DNA from: a virus
Length of the DNA: 36,595 bases
Virus record (IMG/VR): IMGVR_UViG_3300042691_013033
Span: 1 to 36,595 of that record
Reading direction: 5' to 3' (one strand)
Notes under the pieces: model-generated
Databases searched by the model: none
Seen by the model: only the letters and a program-made list of their open reading frames with translations
Told to the model about the DNA's origin: nothing
Translations under genes and position numbers: made by a program
Shown here: piece by piece, positions 27,239 to 36,098 of the stretch
How the letters are laid out: each line of letters opens with the position of its first letter
Position numbering within the stretch: the stretch's first letter is position 1

Positions 27239-28065
27239 TTAACAACCGCTTTCTTCTTGCCGCCTTTGTTGGCCTGCTTCAATTCAGTCCCAATCAATTT
27301 GCTAAATTCTTCTTTGTTGTCTTCAACTGCAGGCTTCAAAAACGGTCTGCCCTCGCCGTCGTTTCGAAACTCCCACATTGCCATGTAAGGAGCAATCTTC
27401 TTGTCGACATACACACGGCTTTCCAGCTTTTTGCCTTTGAGCCTCAACTGAGCTTTGATTGACGACCTGCCTTTTCCTGTCCTCATCTTTGGCGGTTCAC
27501 CTGGCCTGCTCGCACCCGGATCCGAATTTGATGTTCTGACACGAGCTCCAGTAATGTCTGCCGTGCCTGTCAGGTCTAGTTGTGTCCTCGCTCGCTGCTC
27601 CGCTCTCAATGCTCGTTTCTGATCTCTCGCCTGAATCTTTCTCTCTCGTTCTCGAAGTCTTGCGGCCTTCTTTCGAGCCTTAAAAAACCGCGTTGTGTTC
27701 TTCGATGCCGCCCTGAGTGTTTTCTTCGCAAATCGCTTTGCCTTGCGTGTTTGCCCCGGCAACTTCTTCAGCCTTCTTCTGGCCTCTCTTAGCCTTCTCT
27801 TGCCAATTCGCTTTAATGCTTTTGACGCCTTCTTTGCTTGTCTATTCGCTTTTTTTGCCCGTCTCGTGACAGCCTTAGAAAGCGAGTTTGACTTGAGAAA
27901 CCGTGTCGCCCGTTTTTTCCCTTTGTTTACTTTCTTGCTAACTACCTTGATTCTTTTTGCGATGTTTTTTTTCGCAGCCTTCACCCGCTTTCGTCCTGCC
28001 TTTGAGGTTGCTGAAAGCAGCTTCCCGGCTCGGTATCGAAGCGTCTTAGGTTTGCGTTTGGCCAT
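27235..28065 (-). CDS. HK97 gp10-like head-tail protein with histone-H1-like N-terminus
   Basis: 276 aa. Residues 1 to about 160 are extremely rich in Lys, Arg and Ala (KKASKALKRIGKRRLREARR, FAKKTLRAASKNTTRFFKAR), like bacterial H1-type or protamine-like proteins. Residues about 185-270 carry the gp10 pattern: GEPPKMRTGKGRSSIKAQL, RVYVDKKIAPYMAMWEF, GRPFLKPAVEDNKEEFSKLI. The usual gp10 N-terminal helix is absent here but is matched by the small gene just upstream. A DNA-contacting extension on a connector protein is unusual. Confidence 0.75.
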   Translation of the reverse strand: MAKRKPKTLRYRAGKLLSATSKAGRKRVKAAKKNIAKRIKVVSKKVNKGKKRATRFLKSNSLSKAVTRRAKKANRQAKKASKALKRIGKRRLREARRRLKKLPGQTRKAKRFAKKTLRAASKNTTRFFKARKKAARLRERERKIQARDQKRALRAEQRARTQLDLTGTADITGARVRTSNSDPGASRPGEPPKMRTGKGRSSIKAQLRLKGKKLESRVYVDKKIAPYMAMWEFRNDGEGRPFLKPAVEDNKEEFSKLIGTELKQANKGGKKKAVVK

Positions 28066-28231
28066 CTTGTTGCGCCACCGTTCTGGTCCCGGGCCGTCTC
28101 ACGTATCGCCTGCTGACTGACTGCTGAGAAATCGTTTTCAACTTTAATGCCGCCGCCTCGAGTGCGTCTGCCGTCTCCTTCTGCAGTTCTCGCATCATCT
28201 GAACTGTTCGATCAATTCTTTTGATGCTCAT
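28046..28231 (-). CDS. Small helical protein, possible split gp10 N-terminus
   Basis: 61 aa from ATG 28231 (ATGA overlap). IDRTVQMMRELQKETADALEAAALKLKTISQQSV is a long amphipathic helix like the first helix of HK97 gp10-type proteins. The downstream gene, overlapping by 20 bases in another frame, carries the rest of that fold behind a basic region. Either the gp10 gene has been split by insertion, or two separate subunits now form it. Confidence 0.65.
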   Translation of the reverse strand: MSIKRIDRTVQMMRELQKETADALEAAALKLKTISQQSVSRRYVRRPGTRTVAQQDGQTQT

Positions 28232-28842
28232 ACATCCGACCTTGAGCAAATCAGATACGGCAATTCATCGCGGTTGAAACCCTTTTCAAGTCGATCAACC
28301 CTAAACGATCTGCCATTCGAATCCGTCAACGTGATATCAGTGTCCAGTTCCGGAACTTCTTCTACAACGCAATACCATTCGCCCTGCATTGATCGACGTT
28401 TGCTTTCTATGTCAATCTCTGCCGATGATTGAAACCACTGGCAGCGGTACGCGGCCGCAACCTCGGAAGTAATCGAGGCATCTGCCCCGCTCGCCCGCTT
28501 GTACTTCGGCCGACGAACCGCCTTGATTGTGTCAGTCAACTGAAGGTGGCAATGAGACCGCTGCAAAGCAGTCTCCGCCGGATCTGTGTAGAGAACTCGC
28601 CACGTCGAAGTAATGTTGCCACGCTTAACGCGAAACAAATCACCTTGACGTGTTGCCGTTGTCTTCTGAATCGTCCAGACGAACGCCCGCCTAATTGTTT
28701 GCAGGTCTGGTTGTTCAATCAGGCGAACTGTTCGATTCGATCCGGAGCTTTGGCCGTAGGGCGTCCACAATGCCTGCTCTCCGAGTTCATCGGTGTTCAG
28801 GATCGCACACGCATCGACGGCCATTTGCTCGCGGAGGTTCAC
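28228..28842 (-). CDS. Head-tail connector-region protein, 204 aa
   Basis: GTG 28842 in a TAGTG junction. Beta-rich parts (RAFVWTIQKTTATRQGDLFR, STWRVLYTDP, LTDSNGRSFRVDRLEKGFN) with short helices, lying between the small head gene and the gp10-like gene. A head completion or adaptor role follows from gene order. No named family recognised. Confidence 0.65.
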   Translation of the reverse strand: MNLREQMAVDACAILNTDELGEQALWTPYGQSSGSNRTVRLIEQPDLQTIRRAFVWTIQKTTATRQGDLFRVKRGNITSTWRVLYTDPAETALQRSHCHLQLTDTIKAVRRPKYKRASGADASITSEVAAAYRCQWFQSSAEIDIESKRRSMQGEWYCVVEEVPELDTDITLTDSNGRSFRVDRLEKGFNRDELPYLICSRSDV

Positions 28843-29129
28843 TATTCACCTTTCTCCGCAAACTTCTTGCGAGGTGGGGCATTCACGTCCGTCAAATAGC
28901 CCTTCTGAACCATCGAAAGAACACTTTTGCCCAGACTCACTCGAATAGCGTCTGCCGTGTCCAGTTTGATCGTGACTGGCGAATCCCCAACCTCGATATT
29001 GCCGGATTCGTCGATTTCTTTTCCGTCCTTGTCGACCTTGTTTTTGAAGGCCCGAAACGCGAACGTCGTTCCCGTTGCGAGTGGACCTTTTTTGACCGTG
29101 ATTGACTTTGGTAATTCTTTGACTGCCAT
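28842..29129 (-). CDS. Small head-region protein, 95 aa
   Basis: ATG 29129 with TTGGAG upstream; the frame to 29186 would enter the hairpin gap. Polar, with strands and charged loops (ATGTTFAFRAFKNKVDKDG, VTIKLDTADAIRVSLGKSVL) and a basic end (NAPPRKKFAEKGE). Placed between capsid and connector genes. Function unknown. Confidence 0.65.
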   Translation of the reverse strand: MAVKELPKSITVKKGPLATGTTFAFRAFKNKVDKDGKEIDESGNIEVGDSPVTIKLDTADAIRVSLGKSVLSMVQKGYLTDVNAPPRKKFAEKGE

Positions 29130-29192
29130 TTCATGAACTCCAATTCCGCCGCCACAAAATGCCCTGCGAGCATGGCGGATGCTCACAGAGCC

Positions 29193-29214
29193 GGAACCGG
29201 CCGTCGCCGGTTCC
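29193..29214 (-). promoter_or_regulatory. Perfect hairpin after the capsid gene
   Basis: GGAACCGGC-CGTC-GCCGGTTCC, a 9-bp stem with a tetraloop, in the short gap downstream of the capsid stop. No U-run follows. It probably protects the capsid mRNA from decay or weakly attenuates the genes behind it. Confidence 0.6.
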
Positions 29215-29235
29215 GTTGCTCAAATTTCACCGCCA

Positions 29236-30165
29236 TTAGGTGAACGTGTAGAGAACAGCGTTCCACCATGCACCGTAACCGATGTTGTATCTGGCATATG
29301 TGCCGAACTGCATCGTTTTTGTGTTCATGTCATCCATGCCGGCAGTGGTTGATGATAGAGGTTCACGAGCTTGGAAGATGAACGGCTTCAAAGGGACATC
29401 GACGCGGAACAGATACCACTTTGCCGCGCTGGTTAAATGCGTTGAGCAGCAAACTGTTGGCCGGTCCAAAACGATGTTGCTTTCGCCATTGCCTTTCAGA
29501 GACTGATTGAAAGCAGTCTTGGCAACTGTTTCAAATTCAGGCGGAACCAAAGCCACGAACTGCATACCGGAATCCATGCCGGTAATGACATCCTCGTGAA
29601 GCGGTTCGCCATTGTCGTCAACAAATGAAAGCATCTGGGCTCTCATCGTTTCGTAGCTTGCCAGAAACTCGGCCACGGTAGGCTGTGTTGCCGTTGCAGC
29701 CGCTCCGGTGAGATCGTTGTCCTGAGATCCTGAAGAACCCCAGCTGTGATCTGTGTCGAAGAAATACTGCCCGTCAAAACAGGTTGTTGATTCGCCGTTG
29801 ACGATTGCCGTCATCAGCAGCTTATCAGGATGGCGGGCTGCTCTCTGTGCCAGTGATGTCAAGGCACCGTCGTACAGGCTCAGCCTGTCGTCTGCGATGT
29901 CCTTCTTTTCAATCTCCAGGGAGACTTCCCATTCCTTATTCGCGAGCGTGTAGGTTGCCCCACGCAATTTGCTGTACTGCCGATCTCCCAGGTACTCGCG
30001 AACACTCGGCATTGCTCCGAGAATCCCATAAGACTCATCTGCCCCATCGCTCGGCGCGATGGTTGAGATAGTCGGATACCATGTTTTGACCGCTGATGAT
30101 TCACGGTTGAACTTCGCAGTCAACGATCGTGATGCGGCCACTGCTTTTGCTGTGTCCAAAGCCAT
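29236..30165 (-). CDS. Major capsid protein, Mu gpT-like
   Basis: 309 aa. SLTAKFNRESSAVKTWYPTI, SVREYLGDRQYSKLRGATYT, WEVSLEIEKKDIADDRLSLY, CFDGQYFFDTDHSWG, ALVPPEFETVAKTAF and FQAREPLSSTTAGMDD match the Mu-like major head subunit (gpT) pattern. It assembles the icosahedral shell. It lies downstream of protease-scaffold and decoration genes, and an mRNA hairpin follows the gene. Confidence 0.9.
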   Translation of the reverse strand: MALDTAKAVAASRSLTAKFNRESSAVKTWYPTISTIAPSDGADESYGILGAMPSVREYLGDRQYSKLRGATYTLANKEWEVSLEIEKKDIADDRLSLYDGALTSLAQRAARHPDKLLMTAIVNGESTTCFDGQYFFDTDHSWGSSGSQDNDLTGAAATATQPTVAEFLASYETMRAQMLSFVDDNGEPLHEDVITGMDSGMQFVALVPPEFETVAKTAFNQSLKGNGESNIVLDRPTVCCSTHLTSAAKWYLFRVDVPLKPFIFQAREPLSSTTAGMDDMNTKTMQFGTYARYNIGYGAWWNAVLYTFT

Positions 30166-30221
30166 TGTTATTTCCTTTTATGATGATTCACAAAAACGGT
30201 TTCCGCATCGGAAACACAAAA

Positions 30222-30818
30222 TCAGAGAATGCGATTTTCCAACGCAAGAACTCGTTCCTGCAGGTTCTTGATCACATACAGCAGGGTGATTGCTTCCGCT
30301 GCTGTCGCCAGCCCGTAAGGACTCGATGTCGTCAGTGCCGACAAAGCATAGTCCGGTGTGCCAGCGGCATCGGCGATGGTTACAGTTGTAAGTGCAGCCA
30401 CTGGCAAAGCACCCACACCCTTTGGCCGAATTTCAACGATAGCTTTCGTGCTGCTCACATGCTTGACGCATCGGCCAATCGGGACGCTCGTCGATCCGAT
30501 TGCGAAGACGCAGGCATAGTTGTCGTCGCCGTAAACGATAGAACCGACTTCCGCCTGAGCACCACCGGTGACAGTAAGTTCAAAGTCACCCTCAACCCAA
30601 ACTTCGATGCTGAGATCACCAGCACTTCCAGCCGAGTTATCAACTTCCTCTTTGGCAATACCGACGAAGCCGTTGACGCCTGTAGCGGTCACGTCCGTGG
30701 CGTATCCGGCCGCAGTGAGAAAGACCAGCGTGCCTTCGTAGATGTGAACCGCTGCAACTGGGTACGATCGCACGCACCCCTCTTGCTTTTTAACAATCTG
30801 ATTCGCTGTGACCGCCAT
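30222..30818 (-). CDS. Capsid decoration/cement protein
   Basis: 198 aa. Strand-rich body (YEGTLVFLTAAGYATDVTAT, FVGIAKEEVDNSAG, SIEVWVEGDFELTVTGGAQA, VGSIVYGDDNYACVF, GRCVKHVSSTKAIVEIRP) typical of DUF2190-like capsid cement proteins beside Mu-type capsid genes. A C-terminal coiled coil (VIKNLQERVLALENRIL) is likely to trimerise. Confidence 0.75.
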   Translation of the reverse strand: MAVTANQIVKKQEGCVRSYPVAAVHIYEGTLVFLTAAGYATDVTATGVNGFVGIAKEEVDNSAGSAGDLSIEVWVEGDFELTVTGGAQAEVGSIVYGDDNYACVFAIGSTSVPIGRCVKHVSSTKAIVEIRPKGVGALPVAALTTVTIADAAGTPDYALSALTTSSPYGLATAAEAITLLYVIKNLQERVLALENRIL

Positions 30819-30870
30819 TTGCGGCTCTCCTTATTCTGGATTGAAATGAATGAACAAAACGCCGCAAACG

Positions 30871-31281
30871 TCAGGCAGTTTTTTTTCGTGCGTGTGCGAT
30901 GTAGTCTGCTTCAGACTGCCCCATCGTCACCTTGAACTTGACCATTTCCGCGTATTCAGCTTTTAGCTTTGCGTCTTCGCTGGATTCTGATTCCTGGGCG
31001 ACAGCCTGAGACAGAACCGGGCTTTTCTTCGCGACGATATCACGCAGTGCGGCCTGTGTTTCCGCAACGCTGAAATTGTTATCAACGAACGTGTTGAACT
31101 TGTCGGATGCTCCGGCCAGTTCACACAAGGCCCGGATTTTCTTGCATCGGTCCCGCTCCACAGCAGCGAGATCTGTGGACAGATCTGCAGTCGGTTCCGT
31201 CTCGGTTGCTGTCTTTGTAGTTTCCTCAACGGGCGTTTCCGTTGGTTCAACGATCTCTTCAACTGGTTTTTCGTCGGCCAT
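30871..31281 (-). CDS. Nested scaffold protein (internal start)
   Basis: An ATG at 31281, in frame within the protease gene and preceded by AAAGGA at 9 bases, would give a 136-aa product. It begins MADEKPVEEIVEPTETPVEE and continues through an acidic linker and a helical end. This matches the lambda C/Nu3 arrangement, where the scaffold is the separately started C-terminal part of the protease. Confidence 0.5.
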   Translation of the reverse strand: MADEKPVEEIVEPTETPVEETTKTATETEPTADLSTDLAAVERDRCKKIRALCELAGASDKFNTFVDNNFSVAETQAALRDIVAKKSPVLSQAVAQESESSEDAKLKAEYAEMVKFKVTMGQSEADYIAHARKKTA

Positions 31282-31983
31282 TGGTGTTGGTCCTTTATTG
31301 GCTAGATACCGGTCCAAGAAGGCATTGATGCGACCTCGGACCACTTCAGGTTCCGCATCTCCAAAATATGTGGAAAGCAACAGAGTTGCCTGAGCAGGAA
31401 GGTTTCGCAGGTCTGGAGTCGTCAGATCGAACATGCCGCCGCGTGTTGCTGCTGGCTCGTCGACGATGTCTCCGGCGCGAATGTCTGAAAACCGCATCGG
31501 CCATTTCTCGCCCGTGCGTTTTCGGTCAAATTCTTCGAGGTCTTTTTGATCCAATCGCGTGGCAAGTGACACTCCGAATGCTTCCGGATCGCTTTCGGCC
31601 AAATCCATGACATAGGTTCCGAGGTCGCCTTGCGGGCTCTTAAACGCAGCGTCCGCAATGTGCAGGTCTCCGCGTAATGTTCCGCCATCAACGCGAACAT
31701 TCTTCCACCGGCCGAGATACGAGCCCATTCCATCGCTGGACATATTTGGATGAGTGAATCGGGCCTTTGATCCGTTTTTGCCGCGACTCATAAATTGTTG
31801 AGCTTGCGACAATGTTTCCGCGTCCACGGTCCACGGTCTCGCATCGCCATCATTTAACTCGCCAACCTGCATCAGGTTTGCACCGAAAATGATATTGGCT
31901 TTGCGGTCAACCTTTGCAGGCATCTCCGCTGTTCTATTCGTTCGAAACAATGCGGGATCAGCTACGGTTTCAAGCTGTGGCAT
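30871..31983 (-). CDS. Prohead protease fused to scaffold region
   Basis: 370 aa from ATG 31983, with AGGAG 7 bases upstream. The N-terminal 200 residues look like a prohead maturation protease: IIFGANLMQVGELN, KARFTHPNMSSDGMGSYLGR with probable catalytic H78, and DPEAFGVSLAT with probable S139. An acidic Thr/Glu/Pro linker (about 235-270) leads to a helical scaffold-like end. It would cut itself and the capsid proteins during shell maturation. Overlaps the portal stop by 14 bases. Confidence 0.8.
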   Translation of the reverse strand: MPQLETVADPALFRTNRTAEMPAKVDRKANIIFGANLMQVGELNDGDARPWTVDAETLSQAQQFMSRGKNGSKARFTHPNMSSDGMGSYLGRWKNVRVDGGTLRGDLHIADAAFKSPQGDLGTYVMDLAESDPEAFGVSLATRLDQKDLEEFDRKRTGEKWPMRFSDIRAGDIVDEPAATRGGMFDLTTPDLRNLPAQATLLLSTYFGDAEPEVVRGRINAFLDRYLANKGPTPMADEKPVEEIVEPTETPVEETTKTATETEPTADLSTDLAAVERDRCKKIRALCELAGASDKFNTFVDNNFSVAETQAALRDIVAKKSPVLSQAVAQESESSEDAKLKAEYAEMVKFKVTMGQSEADYIAHARKKTA

Positions 31984-33595
31984 CTTGTGTCTCCTGAACC
32001 GCTTTCGATGATGCTGACGGCTTGCCAACCGGCCGCGATTGTTCCATTGGATCCGGCAAACCTAGTTGAACTCGCGCGTCCCGAATCCGGGCCTGTGACT
32101 TCATCTTTGCCATTGCTTCGCGTTCACGCTGAGCGAGCGTTTCGTCAAAGTCTCTTCCGCGTGCTGCCAGTGATTCAGTTTCCGTCTGAAGCCCGCCAGC
32201 AATTGCAGCCAAGTCTGCCGTCACTTCTTTTTCAGGATCGACCCACGGCCAACCAGGTGGAATCCATGCGTGCTGCAAAAAGTGGGAGCGGTTCGCCTCG
32301 TAAACGACGGGATCAATGTCAATTGCCCCTTGGAACACGCATTGGTCGATGAACTTTTCCCAAACCGGTTCCAGCATCGATTCGATCAGGCAACTCTGCC
32401 AAACCTTGAATGTGATTCTGCCGTCGATTAAGGCAAGCCGTCCGCCGCTGAAGTTGTTGGTAAATTGTTTCGCCAGCAACTCATAGGGATAGCGAATCGC
32501 GGCTGCCACGCCATGCAATGCCCACTCCACATATGGAGCGAGCGTCGTTCCCGGTCTTGCAGGATCAGAAAACGCCACGCCCTCACCATCGGCGAGATAC
32601 TGAATTGTTCCTGGTGACAGATCCTCGAGATTGCTTCGAGATCGGCCTTGTTCAGCGATGACAACCGGATCTGTGATGCCCGTGATAAATGCTGAATGGC
32701 ACGCTGCGACCTGTTCAGCGATGAGATTCGCGTGAACAAAGTCCTTTAGGTCTTTAAGTCTCGCCATCGCCGGAGCGATCCACGGAACGCCTCGCAATTG
32801 TCCGGGGAACAGCTCTTCGAAGCAGTGGAGAATTTCTGTTCCAATGCTTCTTTCGTCTTCCGTTTGGTCATAGGCCTCTGAATCGCCCGGATGTGAACGC
32901 CGCACATAAGCCGCCACTCCTTGCGATTTTGAATCCAGACGCAAGCCGAGACGACGACGATCGCCTGTCTTCAACTGCTGATACGATACGATGGGGATTC
33001 TCTGCGGTGAAATCACCTGCACAGAAAGCGATACTGGCTTTGTTGGATTGTCATCGTTGCCGATGTCCAGCCAGCTTTCCCCATAGATTCCGTTGCAACG
33101 CTCAAGCTGTCGCTGTTTCGCGTAGAATCGCTCAATTTTGGCCCATCGCGAAAACAGCCATTCAGCCATAACGTTGAATTCTTCGGCCTTCGCTGGCGTG
33201 ATAATGCCGCGTTCTGGCTGAACTCGTGACTGTGGACGAATCCCCGCTCCAATCACGTTGTCAACGCGGCCATTGATTGCCGATGCTGCGTAACAATCGT
33301 TGCGGTACAAATCCAACGACCGATCAACGAGCGTTTCAAGTTCCGTCTGCAACTGGTCGTTGCTGCTGAGCTTGCTCGTCAACCACTTTTCGCCGCGAAT
33401 TCGGTCATTCTCCGCGCCTTCGTAGGCTGCGAACCTTTCGACGGCTCGCTCGCTCATCATCATGCGAATTTCGTGATCAACACGAGCCCTTACACGCTTT
33501 GCCGCCCGATCAGGGGACACTACAAAAAGAACTCGGTCAAACCTTGTTGGCAGTTTTGCTTTTTCGATTCGCTGGACGTAAGGGGATTTTGTCAT
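31970..33595 (-). CDS. Portal protein, lambda type
   Basis: 541 aa. LVDRSLDLYRNDCYAASAIN, VDNVIGAGIRPQSRVQPE, IYGESWLDIGND, VISPQRIPIVSY, IGTEILHCFEELFPGQLRGV, NNFSGGRLALIDGRITFKVW, WIPPGWPWVDPEKE match lambda-family portals along the length. Twelve copies form the vertex ring through which DNA enters. The C-terminus is basic and variable. ATGA overlap with the gpW-like gene. Confidence 0.92.
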   Translation of the reverse strand: MTKSPYVQRIEKAKLPTRFDRVLFVVSPDRAAKRVRARVDHEIRMMMSERAVERFAAYEGAENDRIRGEKWLTSKLSSNDQLQTELETLVDRSLDLYRNDCYAASAINGRVDNVIGAGIRPQSRVQPERGIITPAKAEEFNVMAEWLFSRWAKIERFYAKQRQLERCNGIYGESWLDIGNDDNPTKPVSLSVQVISPQRIPIVSYQQLKTGDRRRLGLRLDSKSQGVAAYVRRSHPGDSEAYDQTEDERSIGTEILHCFEELFPGQLRGVPWIAPAMARLKDLKDFVHANLIAEQVAACHSAFITGITDPVVIAEQGRSRSNLEDLSPGTIQYLADGEGVAFSDPARPGTTLAPYVEWALHGVAAAIRYPYELLAKQFTNNFSGGRLALIDGRITFKVWQSCLIESMLEPVWEKFIDQCVFQGAIDIDPVVYEANRSHFLQHAWIPPGWPWVDPEKEVTADLAAIAGGLQTETESLAARGRDFDETLAQREREAMAKMKSQARIRDARVQLGLPDPMEQSRPVGKPSASSKAVQETQDATA

Positions 33596-33840
33596 CGCTG
33601 GAACCTCACAAGGTTCTTACGACCAGCAAGACCAGTTCCGGCCTGCGATCGAAGGTCAGCGATTCGTGCGTCAAGTTCAGCCAGCCAGGTTGAGGTTGGT
33701 TCCTTCTGAACAGTTTGGCCGTCGACTGAATACGAAACGACTGGAGATCCAGACGCAAGGGCTGATTCCACCTTGTCGCGGATGTTCTCAAACAGCGTTA
33801 ATCGTTCAGATGCTGAGCGTGCCATGCGAGCATATTGCAT
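33592..33840 (-). CDS. gpW-like head-tail joining protein
   Basis: 82 aa; an inner ATG (33825, MARSASERL) may be the true start, and neither has a good ribosome site. Helix (SERLTLFENIRDKVESALAS), beta hairpin (VVSYSVDGQTVQKE), helix (TWLAELDARIADLRSQAG) is the gpW-type fold order. Located between large terminase and portal, as in many lambda-like phages. It would join the portal to the neck. Confidence 0.75.
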   Translation of the reverse strand: MQYARMARSASERLTLFENIRDKVESALASGSPVVSYSVDGQTVQKEPTSTWLAELDARIADLRSQAGTGLAGRKNLVRFQR

Positions 33841-33870
33841 TGGCTACGCGATCGGCGGCAGTGTAGTGTT

Positions 33871-34080
33871 CTAATCATTTAGAACCAACCTGATAACGGT
33901 TTGAAAACTATTCCCGCACGAACAGTATCGGTACTGTGTTCGAAATCCCGATTCATCTTTTGACCTGCCGACAGATGCGAACTTTCCACAGGCTGGACAA
34001 CATCCGTTTCCCGTGGCAACGCTGCAATGAAAATATTGTCGAGTCTTCTGCACATATCCCGGCTCTTTCAGTGGCTTCAC
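33871..34080 (-). CDS. Ogr/Delta-like zinc ribbon protein
   Basis: 69 aa, GTG start in a GTGA overlap. CCPACGKFASVGRSKDESGF, then YRYCSCGNSFQTVIRLV: the Cys pairs about 25 residues apart and the YRYCxCG-F end recall Ogr/Delta late-gene activators of P2-type phages. It could instead be a structural or terminase-associated zinc protein. The operator-like palindrome at 4890-4903 is a possible target. Confidence 0.6.
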   Translation of the reverse strand: MKPLKEPGYVQKTRQYFHCSVATGNGCCPACGKFASVGRSKDESGFRTQYRYCSCGNSFQTVIRLVLND

Positions 34081-36098
34081 TTGCGTTTCCTTACAAAAGG
34101 CTCTGCTTTTTTCCCTGAAATCACGCCATTCGATGGCGTATTCGCCGCCTTTTTCCGTGCCTTTTCTGACTCATATTCCGCCACGCTGAGCCCAACGAAA
34201 GACATATAACAAGCGTCAAGAAGGTGGTTTCTCGTGAATGTCTGGACCCATTTTCTCACCGTGCCTTTCCCGACTTCGAATTGAGTCGTTTCACGTTCCG
34301 CCGTCAGTTGCTTCGCAATTTCAATTCGTCGCTCAACCTTTTCGGTCTTCGGAAGCAATAAAGCCGCCGAGCTATCGGCCGCGACCGTCAAAGCCTGGTG
34401 AACTCTTCGCTTCCAGTGGTCCGCGTTGTTCTCCAGCTCTCGAAATCGCTTGTTTGATCTCACCAAAACAACATCGTGCCATCCCTCTCCTATTTGGTGC
34501 ATCTGTCGATTCTTGTTTTGCGGCGATACGTAGGCGGATCCTGCGTGTTGCTTGAATCCGAACCCCTTTGCACGTCGCCAAAGTTGATGCTCGTTTAGGC
34601 CCTCTCGAACCGTGTCTGTCTCCCATCCGATGTCAATCAGAGCGATGTCTATTCCACGCAGCCCCGGACGCCCTTCGACTTCCCATCCTTTGTCAAATTT
34701 CTCTTGGAGGTATCTGATTGCCTGCTTGATTGCTGTCTTCAGATCGGTCATTTCTCGCATAATTGGTTCAAAACCGAAGTCAATGCAAAGCGGCTGCCCG
34801 TTGTCTCTCTTTGCTGTCACGAACCAGTCGAGTTGCTTTTCTCGCACGTCGACACCGGCCGATATCGTCACCACATCAGACGGCATCAGCCCGCGTTTCC
34901 ATTGGCTCTGCCGATGCATCACAACTTTGTAATCCAAAGGCTCAACATCTTGTTCCTTTGGTTTTGCCGGAAGCGCCCACGTCCACTGCAACAACTCCTT
35001 TTCTGCGTTGTCCTGATCGACTTCCCGAGCACCCTTCCATTCATCAGCCCCGACAATACCTGCCGTCACGAACGTGTTTGTTGCTGCCGAGTACCTGAAA
35101 CCCATCGTCTTCGATGCAACGATCTGTCCCGTGATTGTTCCGTCCGAAAGAATCGACTGACCTTTGTGCCGGACCTTGCAGTTGGCCAATTGCTTCAGTC
35201 GTGTTGCATCGTCAAACAATATCCCGCAGGAAGGACAGGCCCATCGGCTTTGAAGTTCCGCCATGTCTTCGGTCGCCGCATCCTGCCAGCCGATCAGATT
35301 GTCCCGCCCAGGACAAATCCATTCGTCGCAGGCGTGACACTGGATAACAACCTCTCCTGCTGTTCCGTTGCTCCATTCCTGCCATATGCGGCCCTGCTCA
35401 ATCGTCACCGTCGATTCGAGATAGATGCGAGCCTGCCCGCTGGCACGATACGCCCTGACACGCCCTTCCATCTGCTTCAGCTTTGTCGCTTCGTCTGATG
35501 TCCCGCCAACTTGATCAAGGTGGGAAACCTCCGTGACGACCAGAATCGGTCCCGTGAAACCCGCTCGCTTTTCGTCACCACCTCCGGCCGTAATGAACTT
35601 CAAATTGCTACCGTTGCCGAACTGAATAAGCTCAGGCGTTCCACCATTCGACCCCGCACCCTTTCGCGGCAGATATTTCGCGAACTGGCTGGCCTCGATT
35701 GCTGGCTTGATGTCCAGCTTCCACTTGTCGTTTGCCATGTCCATTGATGGCAAGCCGAAGAGGACCGTCTGATTCCTTTCGAATAGGTGATAGAGAATTG
35801 GGATAACGACGAACGCAAGCGTTTTCCCGGATTGCTGCGGGCCTGTGCAGGCATACCTAAACCAGTTGCCTGAATCGACTTCACGGAAGAACGCTCCATG
35901 TGCTGGCTGCCGTGCGATCCTAAATCGCTGTCCTTGAAATGGCCCATCTGGAAGAATGATTTCCTGCTCAGCAAACTCTGCGATTGAGCGATAACGCGCA
36001 ACGATTGCGATCCGCTGAAACGCTTCCCGGAGTGCCTTAGCCCCCGGTATGGCGTAGTCAGTCCACGTCTGTTTCGATTGTGGAACGATCATGTCCAT
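34077..36098 (-). CDS. Terminase large subunit, GpA type
   Basis: 673 aa. ATPase: CTGPQQSGKT (Walker A-like, 84-93), GPILVVTEVSHLD (Walker B region, E190). Zinc knuckles CHAC (254-257) and CPSC (288-291). Nuclease domain from about 405: VTISAGVDVREKQLDW (D417) and GIDIALIDIGWETDTV. This matches GpA (lambda-type) large terminases, which cut concatemers and drive DNA into the prohead. It overlaps the small subunit by 41 bases. Confidence 0.93.
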   Translation of the reverse strand: MDMIVPQSKQTWTDYAIPGAKALREAFQRIAIVARYRSIAEFAEQEIILPDGPFQGQRFRIARQPAHGAFFREVDSGNWFRYACTGPQQSGKTLAFVVIPILYHLFERNQTVLFGLPSMDMANDKWKLDIKPAIEASQFAKYLPRKGAGSNGGTPELIQFGNGSNLKFITAGGGDEKRAGFTGPILVVTEVSHLDQVGGTSDEATKLKQMEGRVRAYRASGQARIYLESTVTIEQGRIWQEWSNGTAGEVVIQCHACDEWICPGRDNLIGWQDAATEDMAELQSRWACPSCGILFDDATRLKQLANCKVRHKGQSILSDGTITGQIVASKTMGFRYSAATNTFVTAGIVGADEWKGAREVDQDNAEKELLQWTWALPAKPKEQDVEPLDYKVVMHRQSQWKRGLMPSDVVTISAGVDVREKQLDWFVTAKRDNGQPLCIDFGFEPIMREMTDLKTAIKQAIRYLQEKFDKGWEVEGRPGLRGIDIALIDIGWETDTVREGLNEHQLWRRAKGFGFKQHAGSAYVSPQNKNRQMHQIGEGWHDVVLVRSNKRFRELENNADHWKRRVHQALTVAADSSAALLLPKTEKVERRIEIAKQLTAERETTQFEVGKGTVRKWVQTFTRNHLLDACYMSFVGLSVAEYESEKARKKAANTPSNGVISGKKAEPFVRKRK

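Noticed and set aside
30129-30935. 268-codon plus-strand open frame
   Set aside because: Antisense to the decoration protein and to the ends of the capsid and protease genes; no ribosome site or protein-like pattern.
34704-35498. 264-codon plus-strand open frame
   Set aside because: Antisense to the large terminase, whose ATPase and zinc motifs are clear.
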